From NCBI GenBank assembly GCA_051061015.1, contig JBPFEG010000052.1, forward strand, positions 50,669 to 114,668: 64,000 nt of DNA. Reading direction: 5' to 3'. The DNA comes from Methylomicrobium sp051061015. GTDB lineage: Bacteria > Pseudomonadota > Gammaproteobacteria > Methylococcales > Methylomonadaceae. Numbering within the stretch: the first letter of the stretch is position 1; every line of letters begins with the position of its first letter. Below are positions 17,007 to 25,736 of the stretch, in pieces. The notes beneath the pieces are model-generated. The model was not told where the DNA came from. It searched no databases and was given only the letters and a program-made list of their open reading frames with translations. The translations under genes and the position numbers were made by a program.

Positions 17007-18857
17007 ATGCAAAACCAATTCCCGCTCTGGAAAAATATCTTAATCCTGGCCATTTTCATCGTTTCGATGATTTATGCACTGCCGAATCTATTCGGCGACG
17101 ATCCATCCGTTCAAGTGTCGCCTTTGCATTCGGCGACGCTGGACCTGGATCATGCCAACAAGGTCGAGGCTGCGATCAAGGCAGCAGGGGTAGCGGTCAA
17201 GGCGTTCGAATATAAGAATGATCGGGTATTGGCGCGATTCAATAATACTGACGATCAGATCAAGGTTGCGGACTTGCTGCGGGATCAACTGGGCGACAGC
17301 TACTCAGTCGCGCTGAATCTGGCGCCTGCGACGCCGGCCTGGCTCGATGCGCTGGGCGCAAAGGCGATGTATCTCGGCCTCGACCTGCGCGGCGGCGTGC
17401 ACTTTCTGATGGAAGTCGATATGGATGCCGCGGTCAAGCAGGCCGAAGATCGTTATAACGACGATGCGCGCCAGGCGCTCAGAACAGCGAAGATCCGCTA
17501 CCAGTCGGTCAGCAAGGAAGGCTCCCAAATCAAGGTCAAATTGAACTCGGTGGACGATCGTGCTGCGGCGGTCGGATTGCTGGCGCGCGATTTTCCGGGG
17601 CTGAATATCCTGGATACCCCGGCGCAGGATGAAATTTTGCTCGCAATGTCGGAAAAGGAAGTCCGCGAAATCAAAAAGAACGCGGTCGGCCAGAACATCA
17701 CGACCTTGCGCAATCGGGTCAACGAATTGGGAGTGGCCGAGCCGGTGATCCAGCAGCAGGGCGAAAACCGGATCGTCGTGCAGTTGCCCGGTGTCCAGGA
17801 TACCGCCCGTGCGAAAGAAATTCTCGGCACGACCGCAACGCTGGAATACCGCCTGGTCGATACCGAGCATGACGTACAAAATGCGGTAGAAGGCCACGTG
17901 CCGGCCGGCAGCCGTCTGTATTACGAGAAGAACGGCAATCCAATCCTGCTCGACCGCCGCATTATCGTGACCGGCGATCAGATCGTCGATGCGTCTTCCG
18001 GCATGGATCAGGACGGACGTCCTGCGGTGTTCATCACCTTGAACGGGGCCGGTGCTTCGAAGATGGGCAAGGTCACCCAGGACAACGTCGGCAAGCCGAT
18101 GGCGGTCGTGTTCATCGAATATAAGGTCGACACTAAGGTCGTCGATGGACAGAAAGTCCGTACCAAGCAAAAAGTCGAAAAAGTGATCAGTGTCGCGACC
18201 ATCCAAGGCGTATTCAGCAAGCGCTTCCAGACCACAGGTCTCGACGGTCCGGGTGAGGCACGCAATCTGGCATTGCTGCTCAGAGCAGGATCGTTGGTCG
18301 CCCCGATCGACATTGTCGAAGAGCGCACGGTCGGTCCCAGTCTGGGTCAAGAAAACATCGCTAAGGGTATCAATTCCAATGTCTACGGCTTCATAGCGAT
18401 CGCGCTGTTCATGATTGTCTATTACCGGCTATTCGGTGTTTTTTCGGTCGTTGCCTTGGGCGTGAATGTGTTGCTGCTGGTGGCGGTGCTGTCTTTGCTG
18501 CAAGCCACGTTAACGCTGCCGGGCATGGCGGGCATTGCACTGACGGTCGGCATGGCGATCGACGCCAATGTGTTGATCAACGAGCGAATTCGCGAGGAGC
18601 TTAGAATCGGTATGACTCCCCAGGCCGCCATTTATGCCGGTTATGAACGGGCATTTGCGACCATTTTCGATTCCAATATCACCACCTTGATTGCCGGCAT
18701 CGCGTTGTTCATGTTGGGCTCGGGCCCCATTCGCGGTTTTGCGCTGGTGCTGTGCATCGGAATTTTAACCTCCATGTTCAGTGCGGTTCTGGTGTCAAGA
18801 GCATTGGTCAATGGCATCTACGGTCGGCGACATAAATTGGATAAATTGGCTATCTAA
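17007..18857 (+). CDS. secD: Protein translocase subunit SecD
   Basis: 616 residues, the normal length for the gammaproteobacterial protein. N-terminal helix (residues 8-27), a large periplasmic region with the D1 motif YLGLDLRGGVHF near 130, and a six-helix RND-type C-terminal domain with GMAIDANVLINERIREE near 525. Uses the proton gradient to pull exported proteins into the periplasm. Followed after 14 bp by secF. Confidence 0.97.
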   Translation: MQNQFPLWKNILILAIFIVSMIYALPNLFGDDPSVQVSPLHSATLDLDHANKVEAAIKAAGVAVKAFEYKNDRVLARFNNTDDQIKVADLLRDQLGDSYSVALNLAPATPAWLDALGAKAMYLGLDLRGGVHFLMEVDMDAAVKQAEDRYNDDARQALRTAKIRYQSVSKEGSQIKVKLNSVDDRAAAVGLLARDFPGLNILDTPAQDEILLAMSEKEVREIKKNAVGQNITTLRNRVNELGVAEPVIQQQGENRIVVQLPGVQDTARAKEILGTTATLEYRLVDTEHDVQNAVEGHVPAGSRLYYEKNGNPILLDRRIIVTGDQIVDASSGMDQDGRPAVFITLNGAGASKMGKVTQDNVGKPMAVVFIEYKVDTKVVDGQKVRTKQKVEKVISVATIQGVFSKRFQTTGLDGPGEARNLALLLRAGSLVAPIDIVEERTVGPSLGQENIAKGINSNVYGFIAIALFMIVYYRLFGVFSVVALGVNVLLLVAVLSLLQATLTLPGMAGIALTVGMAIDANVLINERIREELRIGMTPQAAIYAGYERAFATIFDSNITTLIAGIALFMLGSGPIRGFALVLCIGILTSMFSAVLVSRALVNGIYGRRHKLDKLAI

Positions 18858-18871
18858 TATCTGAGGACTCA

Positions 18872-19807
18872 ATGGAATTTTTTAAAATTAAACGCGATAT
18901 CCCGTTTATGCGCTATGGTCGTGTGACTACGACCATCTCGCTGGTGACCTTTATTTTAGCGATACTCGCATTAAGCTTTAAAGGGCTTAATTTGGGATTG
19001 GACTTTACCGGCGGCATCCAAATTGAAGTCCGTTACGATCAGCCGGCCAACCTCGAAACCGTTCGAAAAATTCTGGAAGATCAGAAGCTCACCGAATTTT
19101 CGGTGCAGAATATCGGTAGCGTGAAAAACGTACTGATCCGTTTGCCTATGAAGTCCGAAACCAACAACGTCAGGTTGAGCGAGATGGTATTGGCAAAATT
19201 GAAAGAACAAGATCCCGGTGTCGTGTTACGCAGCGTCGAGTTTGTCGGACCGCAAGTCGGTCAGGAATTGTTCGAAAGCGGGGGATTGGCGCTAATGTTA
19301 GTCGTGGCGGGAATTATGGGTTATTTGGCCATCCGCTTCGAGTGGCGTTTCGCGTTGGCGGCTATTACCGCCAATATGCACGACATCGTGATTATTCTCG
19401 GCATGTTCGCGTTTTTCCAATGGGAATTCACGCTGCCGGTTCTGGCTGGCGTATTGGCGATATTGGGCTATTCGGTCAACGAATCGGTCGTGGTATTCGA
19501 CCGGGTACGGGAGAATTTCCATATGATGCGCAATACGAGTGTTCCCGACATGATCGATAACGCCATCACGGCAACAATATCGCGCACCGTGATTACGCAC
19601 TTGATGACGCAGTTAATGGTGTTGGCGATGTTTTTCTTCGGCGGCGAAGCGCTGCATAATTTTGCGCTGGCTTTGACTATCGGTATCGTGTTCGGTATTT
19701 ACTCGTCTGTTTTGGTCGCCAGCCCTATCTTATTGTGGTTAGGCGTATCGAGACAAGATCTGATCGCAGTAAAAAAAGACACCGCCGAAATCGACAATTT
19801 GCCTTAA
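18872..19807 (+). CDS. secF: Protein translocase subunit SecF
   Basis: 311 residues. Helix 1 near 20-37, then the conserved LGLDFTGGIQIEV segment, a short periplasmic domain, and five further helices including LGYSVNESVVVFDRVRENF near 200-218. Partner of SecD in the same membrane complex. Last gene of this operon; a weak hairpin follows. Confidence 0.97.
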   Translation: MEFFKIKRDIPFMRYGRVTTTISLVTFILAILALSFKGLNLGLDFTGGIQIEVRYDQPANLETVRKILEDQKLTEFSVQNIGSVKNVLIRLPMKSETNNVRLSEMVLAKLKEQDPGVVLRSVEFVGPQVGQELFESGGLALMLVVAGIMGYLAIRFEWRFALAAITANMHDIVIILGMFAFFQWEFTLPVLAGVLAILGYSVNESVVVFDRVRENFHMMRNTSVPDMIDNAITATISRTVITHLMTQLMVLAMFFFGGEALHNFALALTIGIVFGIYSSVLVASPILLWLGVSRQDLIAVKKDTAEIDNLP

Positions 19808-19874
19808 CGATGAAGGCTACGCTGTTACAAGGCCGTATTACCCATCACGACCGTTTTGGGGTTTCGTGCATAGC

Positions 19875-19908
19875 AACAGGGAATACGGTACGCGCCGCGT
19901 ATCCTGTT
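19875..19908 (+). terminator. Weak hairpin after secF
   Basis: AACAGG-AATACG pairs imperfectly with CGTAT-CCTGTT around a GC-rich loop and is followed by only a short T run. Could reduce read-through into ndk. Not a canonical terminator. Confidence 0.35.
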
Positions 19909-19931
19909 TTCGATATGGCTCCCTGTTCGGG

Positions 19932-19937
19932 TATAAT
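19932..19937 (+). promoter_or_regulatory. -10 box of the probable ndk promoter
   Basis: A perfect TATAAT in a GGG-TATAATAGG context about 41 bp before the ndk ATG. The matching -35 (around 19908-19914, TTTCGA-like) is poor. The GGAG ribosome site before ndk is clear (ACTGGAGTTAC). Confidence 0.5.
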
Positions 19938-19977
19938 AGGCGATTAATTTTTTATTATTACTGGAGTTACAATCCTC

Positions 19978-20409
19978 ATGGCGATAGAACGCACTTTTTC
20001 CATCATTAAACCTGACGCGGTCGCTAAAAATGTGATCGGTGAAATCTACAGCCGGTTCGAAAAGAGCGGTCTGAAAATCGTTGCGGCGAAAATGATTCAC
20101 CTGACCCAGGCGCAGGCAGAAGGTTTTTATGCGGTGCACAAAGAGCGTCCTTTTTTTAAGGATCTGGTTTCTTTCATGATTACCGGTCCGGTGATGATGC
20201 AGGTGCTGGAAGGTGATAACGCGATCGCGAAAAATCGTGAAATCATGGGAGCCACCAACCCGAAAGACGCGGCTCCAGGTACAATCCGCGCCGATTTTGC
20301 GAACAGCATCGATGAAAACGCGGTGCACGGTTCGGACGGTCCGGACACTGCCAAAGAAGAAATCGCTTTCTTTTTCTCGGACAATGAACTCTGCGCCCGC
20401 ACCCGTTAA
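19978..20409 (+). CDS. ndk: Nucleoside diphosphate kinase
   Basis: 143 residues, canonical length. Balances NTP and dNTP pools by phosphate transfer through a histidine. Seen: ERTFSIIKPDAVAKN at the start and the active-site His in NAVHGSDG near 114-121, with the downstream EIAFFF strand. It is first in the ndk-rlmN-pilW-hisS run. Confidence 0.97.
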   Translation: MAIERTFSIIKPDAVAKNVIGEIYSRFEKSGLKIVAAKMIHLTQAQAEGFYAVHKERPFFKDLVSFMITGPVMMQVLEGDNAIAKNREIMGATNPKDAAPGTIRADFANSIDENAVHGSDGPDTAKEEIAFFFSDNELCARTR

Positions 20410-21496
20410 TTCGGCATTGATCAATTTACTCGATTTCGACAGAAAAGGTCTTGCGGCCTTTTTTGTCGAACATGGCGAAAAACCGTTTCGCGCGACGCAA
20501 CTGCTGAAATGGATTTATCAGGAAGGTGTCGACGACTTCGAGGCGATGACCAACCTGAGCAAGCCGTTGCGCGCCTGGTTGCAGGCTCATTGCCGAATCG
20601 CGGCGCCAGAGATTGTGCTCGAACAAAAGGCGTCCGACGGCACCCGCAAATGGGTGCTGGAGACGCATTGCGGCAACCGGGTCGAAACGGTATTCATTCC
20701 GGAAGAGAATCGCGGCACCCTGTGCGTGTCTTCGCAGATCGGCTGTGCGCTGGCCTGTTCGTTTTGTTCGACCGCGCAGCAAGGTTTCAACCGTAATTTG
20801 AGTACGGCAGAAATCATCGGCCAAGTGCTGGCTGCGCAAAAACGGCTCGGCTCCGAAGGCAAAATTACCAATGTCGTAATGATGGGGATGGGCGAACCGC
20901 TGCTGAATTTCGACAATGTGGTTGCGGCGATGAATCTGATGATGGACGACTTTGCGTTCGGATTGTCCAAGCGGCGCGTTACGCTCAGCACCTCCGGCGT
21001 GGTGCCGGCCATGTACCGATTGACCGAGGTCTGCGACGTAAGTCTGGCGGTTTCCTTGCATGCGGTCCGCGACGAACTGCGTGATCAGCTGGTGCCGATC
21101 AACAAGAAATATCCGCTGAACGAGTTGATGGAAGCCTGCCGCGAAAATGCAAAACTCGCCCCGCGGCGTACGATCACGTTCGAATACGTGATGCTCGACG
21201 GCATCAACGACTCCCTGGAAGATGCGAAAGGCCTGATCAAATTGTTGTCGACCGTGCCGTCCAAGCTGAACCTGATCCCGTTCAATCCATTTCCGAACTC
21301 GCCTTACCGTTGTTCCAGCAATAACCGGATTAACCAGTTTAAAGTGATGCTGAATGAAGCCGGCATCGTGACGACGGTCAGAAAAACGCGCGGTGAAGAT
21401 ATCGATGCAGCCTGCGGCCAATTGGTCGGCAAGGTGCAGGACAGGAGCCGCAGACATTTAAAATTAAAAGCCGCGGAAAATGAGCGTGCAGCCTGA
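20384..21496 (+). CDS. rlmN: Dual-specificity 23S rRNA/tRNA adenine-C2 methyltransferase
   Basis: 370 residues from ATG 20384. Radical-SAM enzyme that methylates A2503 of 23S rRNA and A37 of some tRNAs. Seen: the CALACSFC cluster motif (CX3CX2C) near residues 125-132, GMGEPLLN near 176-183, and a C-terminal Cys in DAACGQL that fits the methyl-carrying Cys. The start lies inside ndk (26 bp overlap), needed to reach the usual N-terminus; a longer upstream in-frame extension is just ndk out of frame. Confidence 0.94.
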   Translation: MNSAPAPVNSALINLLDFDRKGLAAFFVEHGEKPFRATQLLKWIYQEGVDDFEAMTNLSKPLRAWLQAHCRIAAPEIVLEQKASDGTRKWVLETHCGNRVETVFIPEENRGTLCVSSQIGCALACSFCSTAQQGFNRNLSTAEIIGQVLAAQKRLGSEGKITNVVMMGMGEPLLNFDNVVAAMNLMMDDFAFGLSKRRVTLSTSGVVPAMYRLTEVCDVSLAVSLHAVRDELRDQLVPINKKYPLNELMEACRENAKLAPRRTITFEYVMLDGINDSLEDAKGLIKLLSTVPSKLNLIPFNPFPNSPYRCSSNNRINQFKVMLNEAGIVTTVRKTRGEDIDAACGQLVGKVQDRSRRHLKLKAAENERAA

Positions 21497-21509
21497 GAGA
21501 ACCCAGTTT

Positions 21510-22256
21510 ATGTTCCGGATTCTGCTTTCCTGTTGGGTGTTAACTCTGAGCGCCTGTTCCTGGTTCAATGGCGAGTCTGACAACCGCAATGCCACACAAG
21601 TGTCCGAGACTTATTACCAGCTCGGCGTCCGTTATATGGACTTGAACAAGCTCGAAGAGGCGAAGGCAAACCTGGAGCGCGCAATCGACGAAGATTCCCA
21701 TAACGCCAAGGCGCACAATGCGTTGGCCTTTCTTTACGAAAGGTTGAGACAATATGATGACGCGCAAGATGAATATGAGACCGCACTGAAAATCAAGCCT
21801 GACGATTTCGGCACGCTGAATAATCTCGGCCGCTTCTGGTGCGAGCACGGGCAGCCTGAGAAAGGTTTGGCGTTGTTGATCAACGCGGGCGATAATCCGA
21901 TGAACGAGCATCAATGGCTGGCGTTGACGAATGCTGGCCGTTGCGAGTTGACGCAGAATCACAATGCGGAAGCGGAGACTTTTTTCAGGAAGGCGCTGGA
22001 CTTGAACAATTCGTATGCGCCGGCTTTGGCCGCGATGCAAAAAATCAGCTATCAAAAAAACGATCTGTGGCCGGCGAAAGCCTTCCTGGCGCGCTACCTG
22101 AGCGTTGCCGCGCACACGCCGGAAACCTTGTTCATCGGCTATTATACCGAGCGAGCCATGGGCAATAAGACATCTGCGGAAGAATACCGCACCTTACTCC
22201 TGGAAAAATTCCCGAACTCCAGCGAAGCAAAAAAAATCCGGTCTGCTCACAGATAA
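21510..22256 (+). CDS. pilW: Type IV pilus biogenesis/stability lipoprotein (PilW/PilF), TPR
   Basis: 248 residues from ATG 21510, preferred over the in-frame ATG at 21480 because GAGAGA lies at ribosome-site distance and the signal peptide then starts properly. Lipobox LSAC near residue 15 makes it an outer-membrane lipoprotein. TPR repeats (YYQLGVRYMDLNKLEEAKANLERAI and three to four more) fill the mature part, as in the secretin-assembly pilotin. It lies between rlmN and hisS as in many gammaproteobacteria, but rodZ and ispG, often found in between, are missing here. Confidence 0.9.
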   Translation: MFRILLSCWVLTLSACSWFNGESDNRNATQVSETYYQLGVRYMDLNKLEEAKANLERAIDEDSHNAKAHNALAFLYERLRQYDDAQDEYETALKIKPDDFGTLNNLGRFWCEHGQPEKGLALLINAGDNPMNEHQWLALTNAGRCELTQNHNAEAETFFRKALDLNNSYAPALAAMQKISYQKNDLWPAKAFLARYLSVAAHTPETLFIGYYTERAMGNKTSAEEYRTLLLEKFPNSSEAKKIRSAHR

Positions 22257-22270
22257 CAGACTTTTAATTC

Positions 22271-23563
22271 ATGGCAAATCATATACAAGCAATTCGAGGC
22301 ATGCATGACGTGCTTCCCGATCAGGCTCCGCTTTGGCAATATGTCGAGCAGGTGATCAGGGAAGTGTTGGGGAATTACGGATACAATGAAATCCGTACGC
22401 CCATCGTTGAAAAAACCGAACTTTTCAAGCGTTCGATCGGCGAAGTAACGGATATCGTCGAGAAAGAAATGTACACTTTCGACGATCGTAACGGCGATTC
22501 GTTGACTTTGCGTCCGGAAGGCACCGCCGGTTGTTTGCGTGCCTGCCTCGAACACGGACTGCTGGCGAACCAGTCCCACCGTCTGTGGTACTATGGGCCG
22601 ATGTACCGGCATGAGCGGCCGCAGAAAGGGCGCTACCGGCAGTTTTTCCAGCTGGGCGTCGAAACTTACGGCATGGCCGGACCCGATATCGATGCCGAGC
22701 TGATTTTGATCATGCACCGGTTGTGGCAACGGCTGGGCATTCGCGACAAAGTGCGCCTGGAGATCAATTCGCTCGGCACGATCACCGAAAGAAGCGCTTA
22801 CCGGGAAAGCCTGGTCGACTATTTCAAAAAACACCTCGACCAGCTGGATGCCGATAGCCTCAGACGTCTGGAAACCAATCCACTCAGAATTCTCGACACC
22901 AAAAATCCGACGATGAAAGACGTCGTGAATGGCGCGCCGGTGCTGATGGATTATCTGGGCGAGGCCAGCCGGGCGCATTTCGACGGTTTCAGACAAATCC
23001 TCGATGATTTGGGGGTTGCTTACGAGATTAATGCACGCCTGGTGCGCGGGCTCGACTATTACTGCAATACCGTCTTCGAATGGGTCACCGACGAACTGGG
23101 ATCGCAAGGCACTGTTTGTGCCGGCGGCCGCTATGACGGCCTGATCGAGCAGTTGGGCGGCAAAGCCAGTCATGCGGTCGGCTTTGCGATGGGCATCGAG
23201 CGGGTATTGGCGTTGGTCGAATCGCTCGACCACGTGCCGGTTTCCCGGCTTGTCGATGCTTACCTGATCAGGGTAGGGAATCAGGCTGAACGCGCCGGCA
23301 TGCGGATTGCGGAATTGCTGCGCAGCGAAGTGCCGCAATTGAAACTTCAGGTTCATTGCGGAGGCGGCAGTTTCAAAAGTCAGTTCAAGAAAGCCGATAG
23401 ATCGGGCGCCGAATTTGCGGTCATCCTCGGCGATGACGAAGTCAGTCGCGGTGAAATTGCGATCAAGCCTTTGCGGCTCGAAAACGAGGCCGAGTCTGCG
23501 CAAGCGAGCATGAGTGAGCAACAGGCGGTGGAATTTTTCCGCGAACGCTACGGCAAGATTTAA
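22271..23563 (+). CDS. hisS: Histidyl-tRNA synthetase
   Basis: 430 residues, class II synthetase. Seen: motif 2 RHERPQKGRYRQFFQLGVE near 113-131, the histidine-specific GLDYYCNTVFEW near 258-269, motif 3 AMGIERVLALVE near 305-316, and the C-terminal anticodon-binding domain. Starts 14 bp after pilW. Confidence 0.97.
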   Translation: MANHIQAIRGMHDVLPDQAPLWQYVEQVIREVLGNYGYNEIRTPIVEKTELFKRSIGEVTDIVEKEMYTFDDRNGDSLTLRPEGTAGCLRACLEHGLLANQSHRLWYYGPMYRHERPQKGRYRQFFQLGVETYGMAGPDIDAELILIMHRLWQRLGIRDKVRLEINSLGTITERSAYRESLVDYFKKHLDQLDADSLRRLETNPLRILDTKNPTMKDVVNGAPVLMDYLGEASRAHFDGFRQILDDLGVAYEINARLVRGLDYYCNTVFEWVTDELGSQGTVCAGGRYDGLIEQLGGKASHAVGFAMGIERVLALVESLDHVPVSRLVDAYLIRVGNQAERAGMRIAELLRSEVPQLKLQVHCGGGSFKSQFKKADRSGAEFAVILGDDEVSRGEIAIKPLRLENEAESAQASMSEQQAVEFFRERYGKI

Positions 23564-23598
23564 TTTATTGATTTTGAAATTTTAGAGCGGGAAACATT

Positions 23599-24264
23599 GT
23601 GGCAATCTACGATTCAGAAGAAGAACAGCTCGAGGCCCTGAAGGCCTGGTGGAATGAAAACGGCACCTCGACAATCGTCGGCGTGGTCGTCGGCATTGCG
23701 CTGATAACTGGGTGGAATTATTGGCGGTCATACAAACAGGAAAAAGTAGCGCAGGCCTCCGCGACTTACAGTCAACTGGCCAAGTCGATCGAAGCCAACA
23801 ATCAAACTGCGGTCGAGCCTTTGAGCAAGCGCCTGCATGATGAGTTTGGCGACAGCAGTTATGAAGCTTATGCCGGTCTTCAGCAAGCTAAACTGAAGGT
23901 TCAGAAAGGCGATCTGGCCGGGGCGAAAGCCCTGCTGCAAGAGGTTGTGGCGCATCCGAACAAGGAACTGAGTCACATCGCGCGTATTCGTCTGGTCCGG
24001 CTCATGCTTGCGACCGGAGAATATGAAAACGGGCTGCAATTGATCAATGAAGTCGATCCGGCGATCAAAGCCGGTTTTTCGGCCAGCTATGACGAATTGG
24101 CCGGCGACTTATATGTCGCGATGGACCGTCTCGATGAAGCCCGGACCGCTTATCAGAATGCGTTAAATAGCGGGGATCAATCGCCATTGCTCAAGATCAA
24201 GATCGACGATCTGACCGCCGCAGAACCCGTTCCTGTCGCGCAACCGGTAAAAGATACGAAATAA
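23599..24264 (+). CDS. yfgM: YfgM-like ancillary SecYEG protein
   Basis: 221 residues from a GTG start. A single membrane helix (about 24-42, GTSTIVGVVVGIALITGWNYW) is followed by a periplasmic TPR-like domain, the family pattern. YfgM partners with PpiD at the translocon and affects envelope stress. Order hisS-yfgM-bamB-der is conserved. Its stop overlaps the bamB start by one base. Confidence 0.92.
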   Translation: MAIYDSEEEQLEALKAWWNENGTSTIVGVVVGIALITGWNYWRSYKQEKVAQASATYSQLAKSIEANNQTAVEPLSKRLHDEFGDSSYEAYAGLQQAKLKVQKGDLAGAKALLQEVVAHPNKELSHIARIRLVRLMLATGEYENGLQLINEVDPAIKAGFSASYDELAGDLYVAMDRLDEARTAYQNALNSGDQSPLLKIKIDDLTAAEPVPVAQPVKDTK

Positions 24265-25451
24265 TGCGTTTTTTTCTGGTATTGTTGATCGCGGTCGGGC
24301 TCAGCGCATGTGCGTCGATGGAGTCTGCGGGTGAAGCGCTGGAAGGAATCAAGGATTATGTCCTGGGCGGCGAAGATAATGCCGAACCGCCAACGCCGCT
24401 GGCGGAATATACTCCGGAAAGAGAAATAGAGATACTCTGGAAGGAGTCGGTCGGTGTGGGTGCCAACGAAAAATCGTTGAAGCTCGTTCCGGCAGTCGGC
24501 GGCGGAAAAGTCGTTGCTGCGGATATAGAGGGGCTGGTCGAGGCGCATCGTCTGGCAGACGGCGACCTGGCTTGGGAGGCCGAGACCGAGTACCATTTTT
24601 CGGGCGGGCCGACCGTTGGAGACGGTACCGTCATACTGGGCACGTCCGATGCCGAAGTTGTTGCGTTGAGGCTTGATAACGGCGAAAAACTGTGGAAAGC
24701 TTCGGTTCCGGGCGAAGTATTATCTCTACCTGCCGTTGCGCAAGGCATTGTGATCGTGCGCTGCACGGACGGTTCGATCACCGCACTGAACGAAAAAACC
24801 GGGGCCAAGGTCTGGAGCTATGAACGTAGCGTCCCGACACTAAGCGTTCGGGGTACCGGAGCACCGATCATTGTCGAGGATAATGTCATTTTCGGCGAAG
24901 ATAACGGCAAACTGATCGCTTTGGCGTTGGCGGACGGCAAGTTTTCCTGGGAAGCCAACATTGTCATCGCAAAAGGCCGTTCCGAGATTGAACGGCTGGT
25001 CGATCTCGATGTAGATCCTGTCGCAGAGAGCGGCGTGATCTATATCGCAAGCTATCAGGGCGGTGTCGGCGCAGTTTCTGAGCTTGACGGTTATCTGCTC
25101 TGGCGTAATGAACAGCTTTCCTCGAATGCAGGGCTGAGCATCGCGGATCGGCATTTATACCTGACCGATTCGGATAGTAATGTGCTGCAATTGGACGATC
25201 GTTCCGGTGTCTCGCTATGGAAGCAGAAGGAGCTGCAGTACAGGAAACTGACCGCTCCGCTTGCATTTGGTCAGTATGTCATCGTTGGCGATCTGGAAGG
25301 TTATGTGCATTTGTTGTCCGACAACGACGGCAGGCAATTGGGGCGGGTTCAAATTACCGACGGCCCGATCGACGCCAAGCCGGTGGTCGCGGATAATACT
25401 GTATTTGTGTATGCCAAAGACGGCACCTTGGCTGCGTTAAAGGTCCACTAA
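24264..25451 (+). CDS. bamB: Outer-membrane protein assembly factor BamB
   Basis: 395-residue lipoprotein: signal peptide with lipobox LSAC at about 13-16, then repeated PQQ-like beta-propeller blades (GEKLWKASVPGEVLSLPAV, GAKVWSYERSVPTLS, GVSLWKQKELQYRKLTAPL). Part of the BAM complex that folds beta-barrel proteins. The blade with WEAETEYHFSGGPTV is typical. Last of the hisS-yfgM-bamB group; der follows after an intergenic repeat. Confidence 0.95.
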   Translation: MRFFLVLLIAVGLSACASMESAGEALEGIKDYVLGGEDNAEPPTPLAEYTPEREIEILWKESVGVGANEKSLKLVPAVGGGKVVAADIEGLVEAHRLADGDLAWEAETEYHFSGGPTVGDGTVILGTSDAEVVALRLDNGEKLWKASVPGEVLSLPAVAQGIVIVRCTDGSITALNEKTGAKVWSYERSVPTLSVRGTGAPIIVEDNVIFGEDNGKLIALALADGKFSWEANIVIAKGRSEIERLVDLDVDPVAESGVIYIASYQGGVGAVSELDGYLLWRNEQLSSNAGLSIADRHLYLTDSDSNVLQLDDRSGVSLWKQKELQYRKLTAPLAFGQYVIVGDLEGYVHLLSDNDGRQLGRVQITDGPIDAKPVVADNTVFVYAKDGTLAALKVH

Positions 25452-25536
25452 ATAAGGCGACTGCCTGAGAAGCCGTTATTCCGCTGGATAGCGAGACATA
25501 GAATACTACCAAATCAGAAAGCGTTTTCATATTATG

Positions 25537-25597
25537 TGTAGGGGCGAATTCATTCGTCCGCCCCTGCGCATTGAAGGCGAATAAATTCGTCCCTACA
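25537..25597. repeat. Small palindromic repeat (REP/MITE-like)
   Basis: A 61 bp element with near-perfect terminal inverted repeats: TGTAGGGGCGAATTCATTCG on the left and the complement of TGTAGGGACGAATTTATTCG on the right (18 of 20 positions). It lies between bamB and der and can fold into a long hairpin. It may act as a transcription attenuator. The core recurs at 4715-4732. Confidence 0.75.
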
Positions 25598-25736
25598 GCA
25601 GATTGTATACCCGGACCGAAAATGCTCTAACGCATGGTTTTAAGGAGGGTAAATAAGCGATAATGCATCCACTTTACCTTATGGTATTTTCAGGCCGCCC
25701 GACGGCGCCGCATTCAATTACTCACACTTTACTATT

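Noticed and set aside
17304..18350. Open frame of 348 codons opposite secD
   Set aside because: Antisense shadow of a GC-rich conserved gene; Asp/His/Arg-rich and without motifs.
19810..19947. Small plus-strand ORF of 45 codons between secF and ndk
   Set aside because: No ribosome site, overlaps a hairpin and the ndk -10 box; no recognisable product.
22247..23521. Open frame of 424 codons opposite hisS
   Set aside because: Antisense shadow; hisS motifs on the plus strand are clear.
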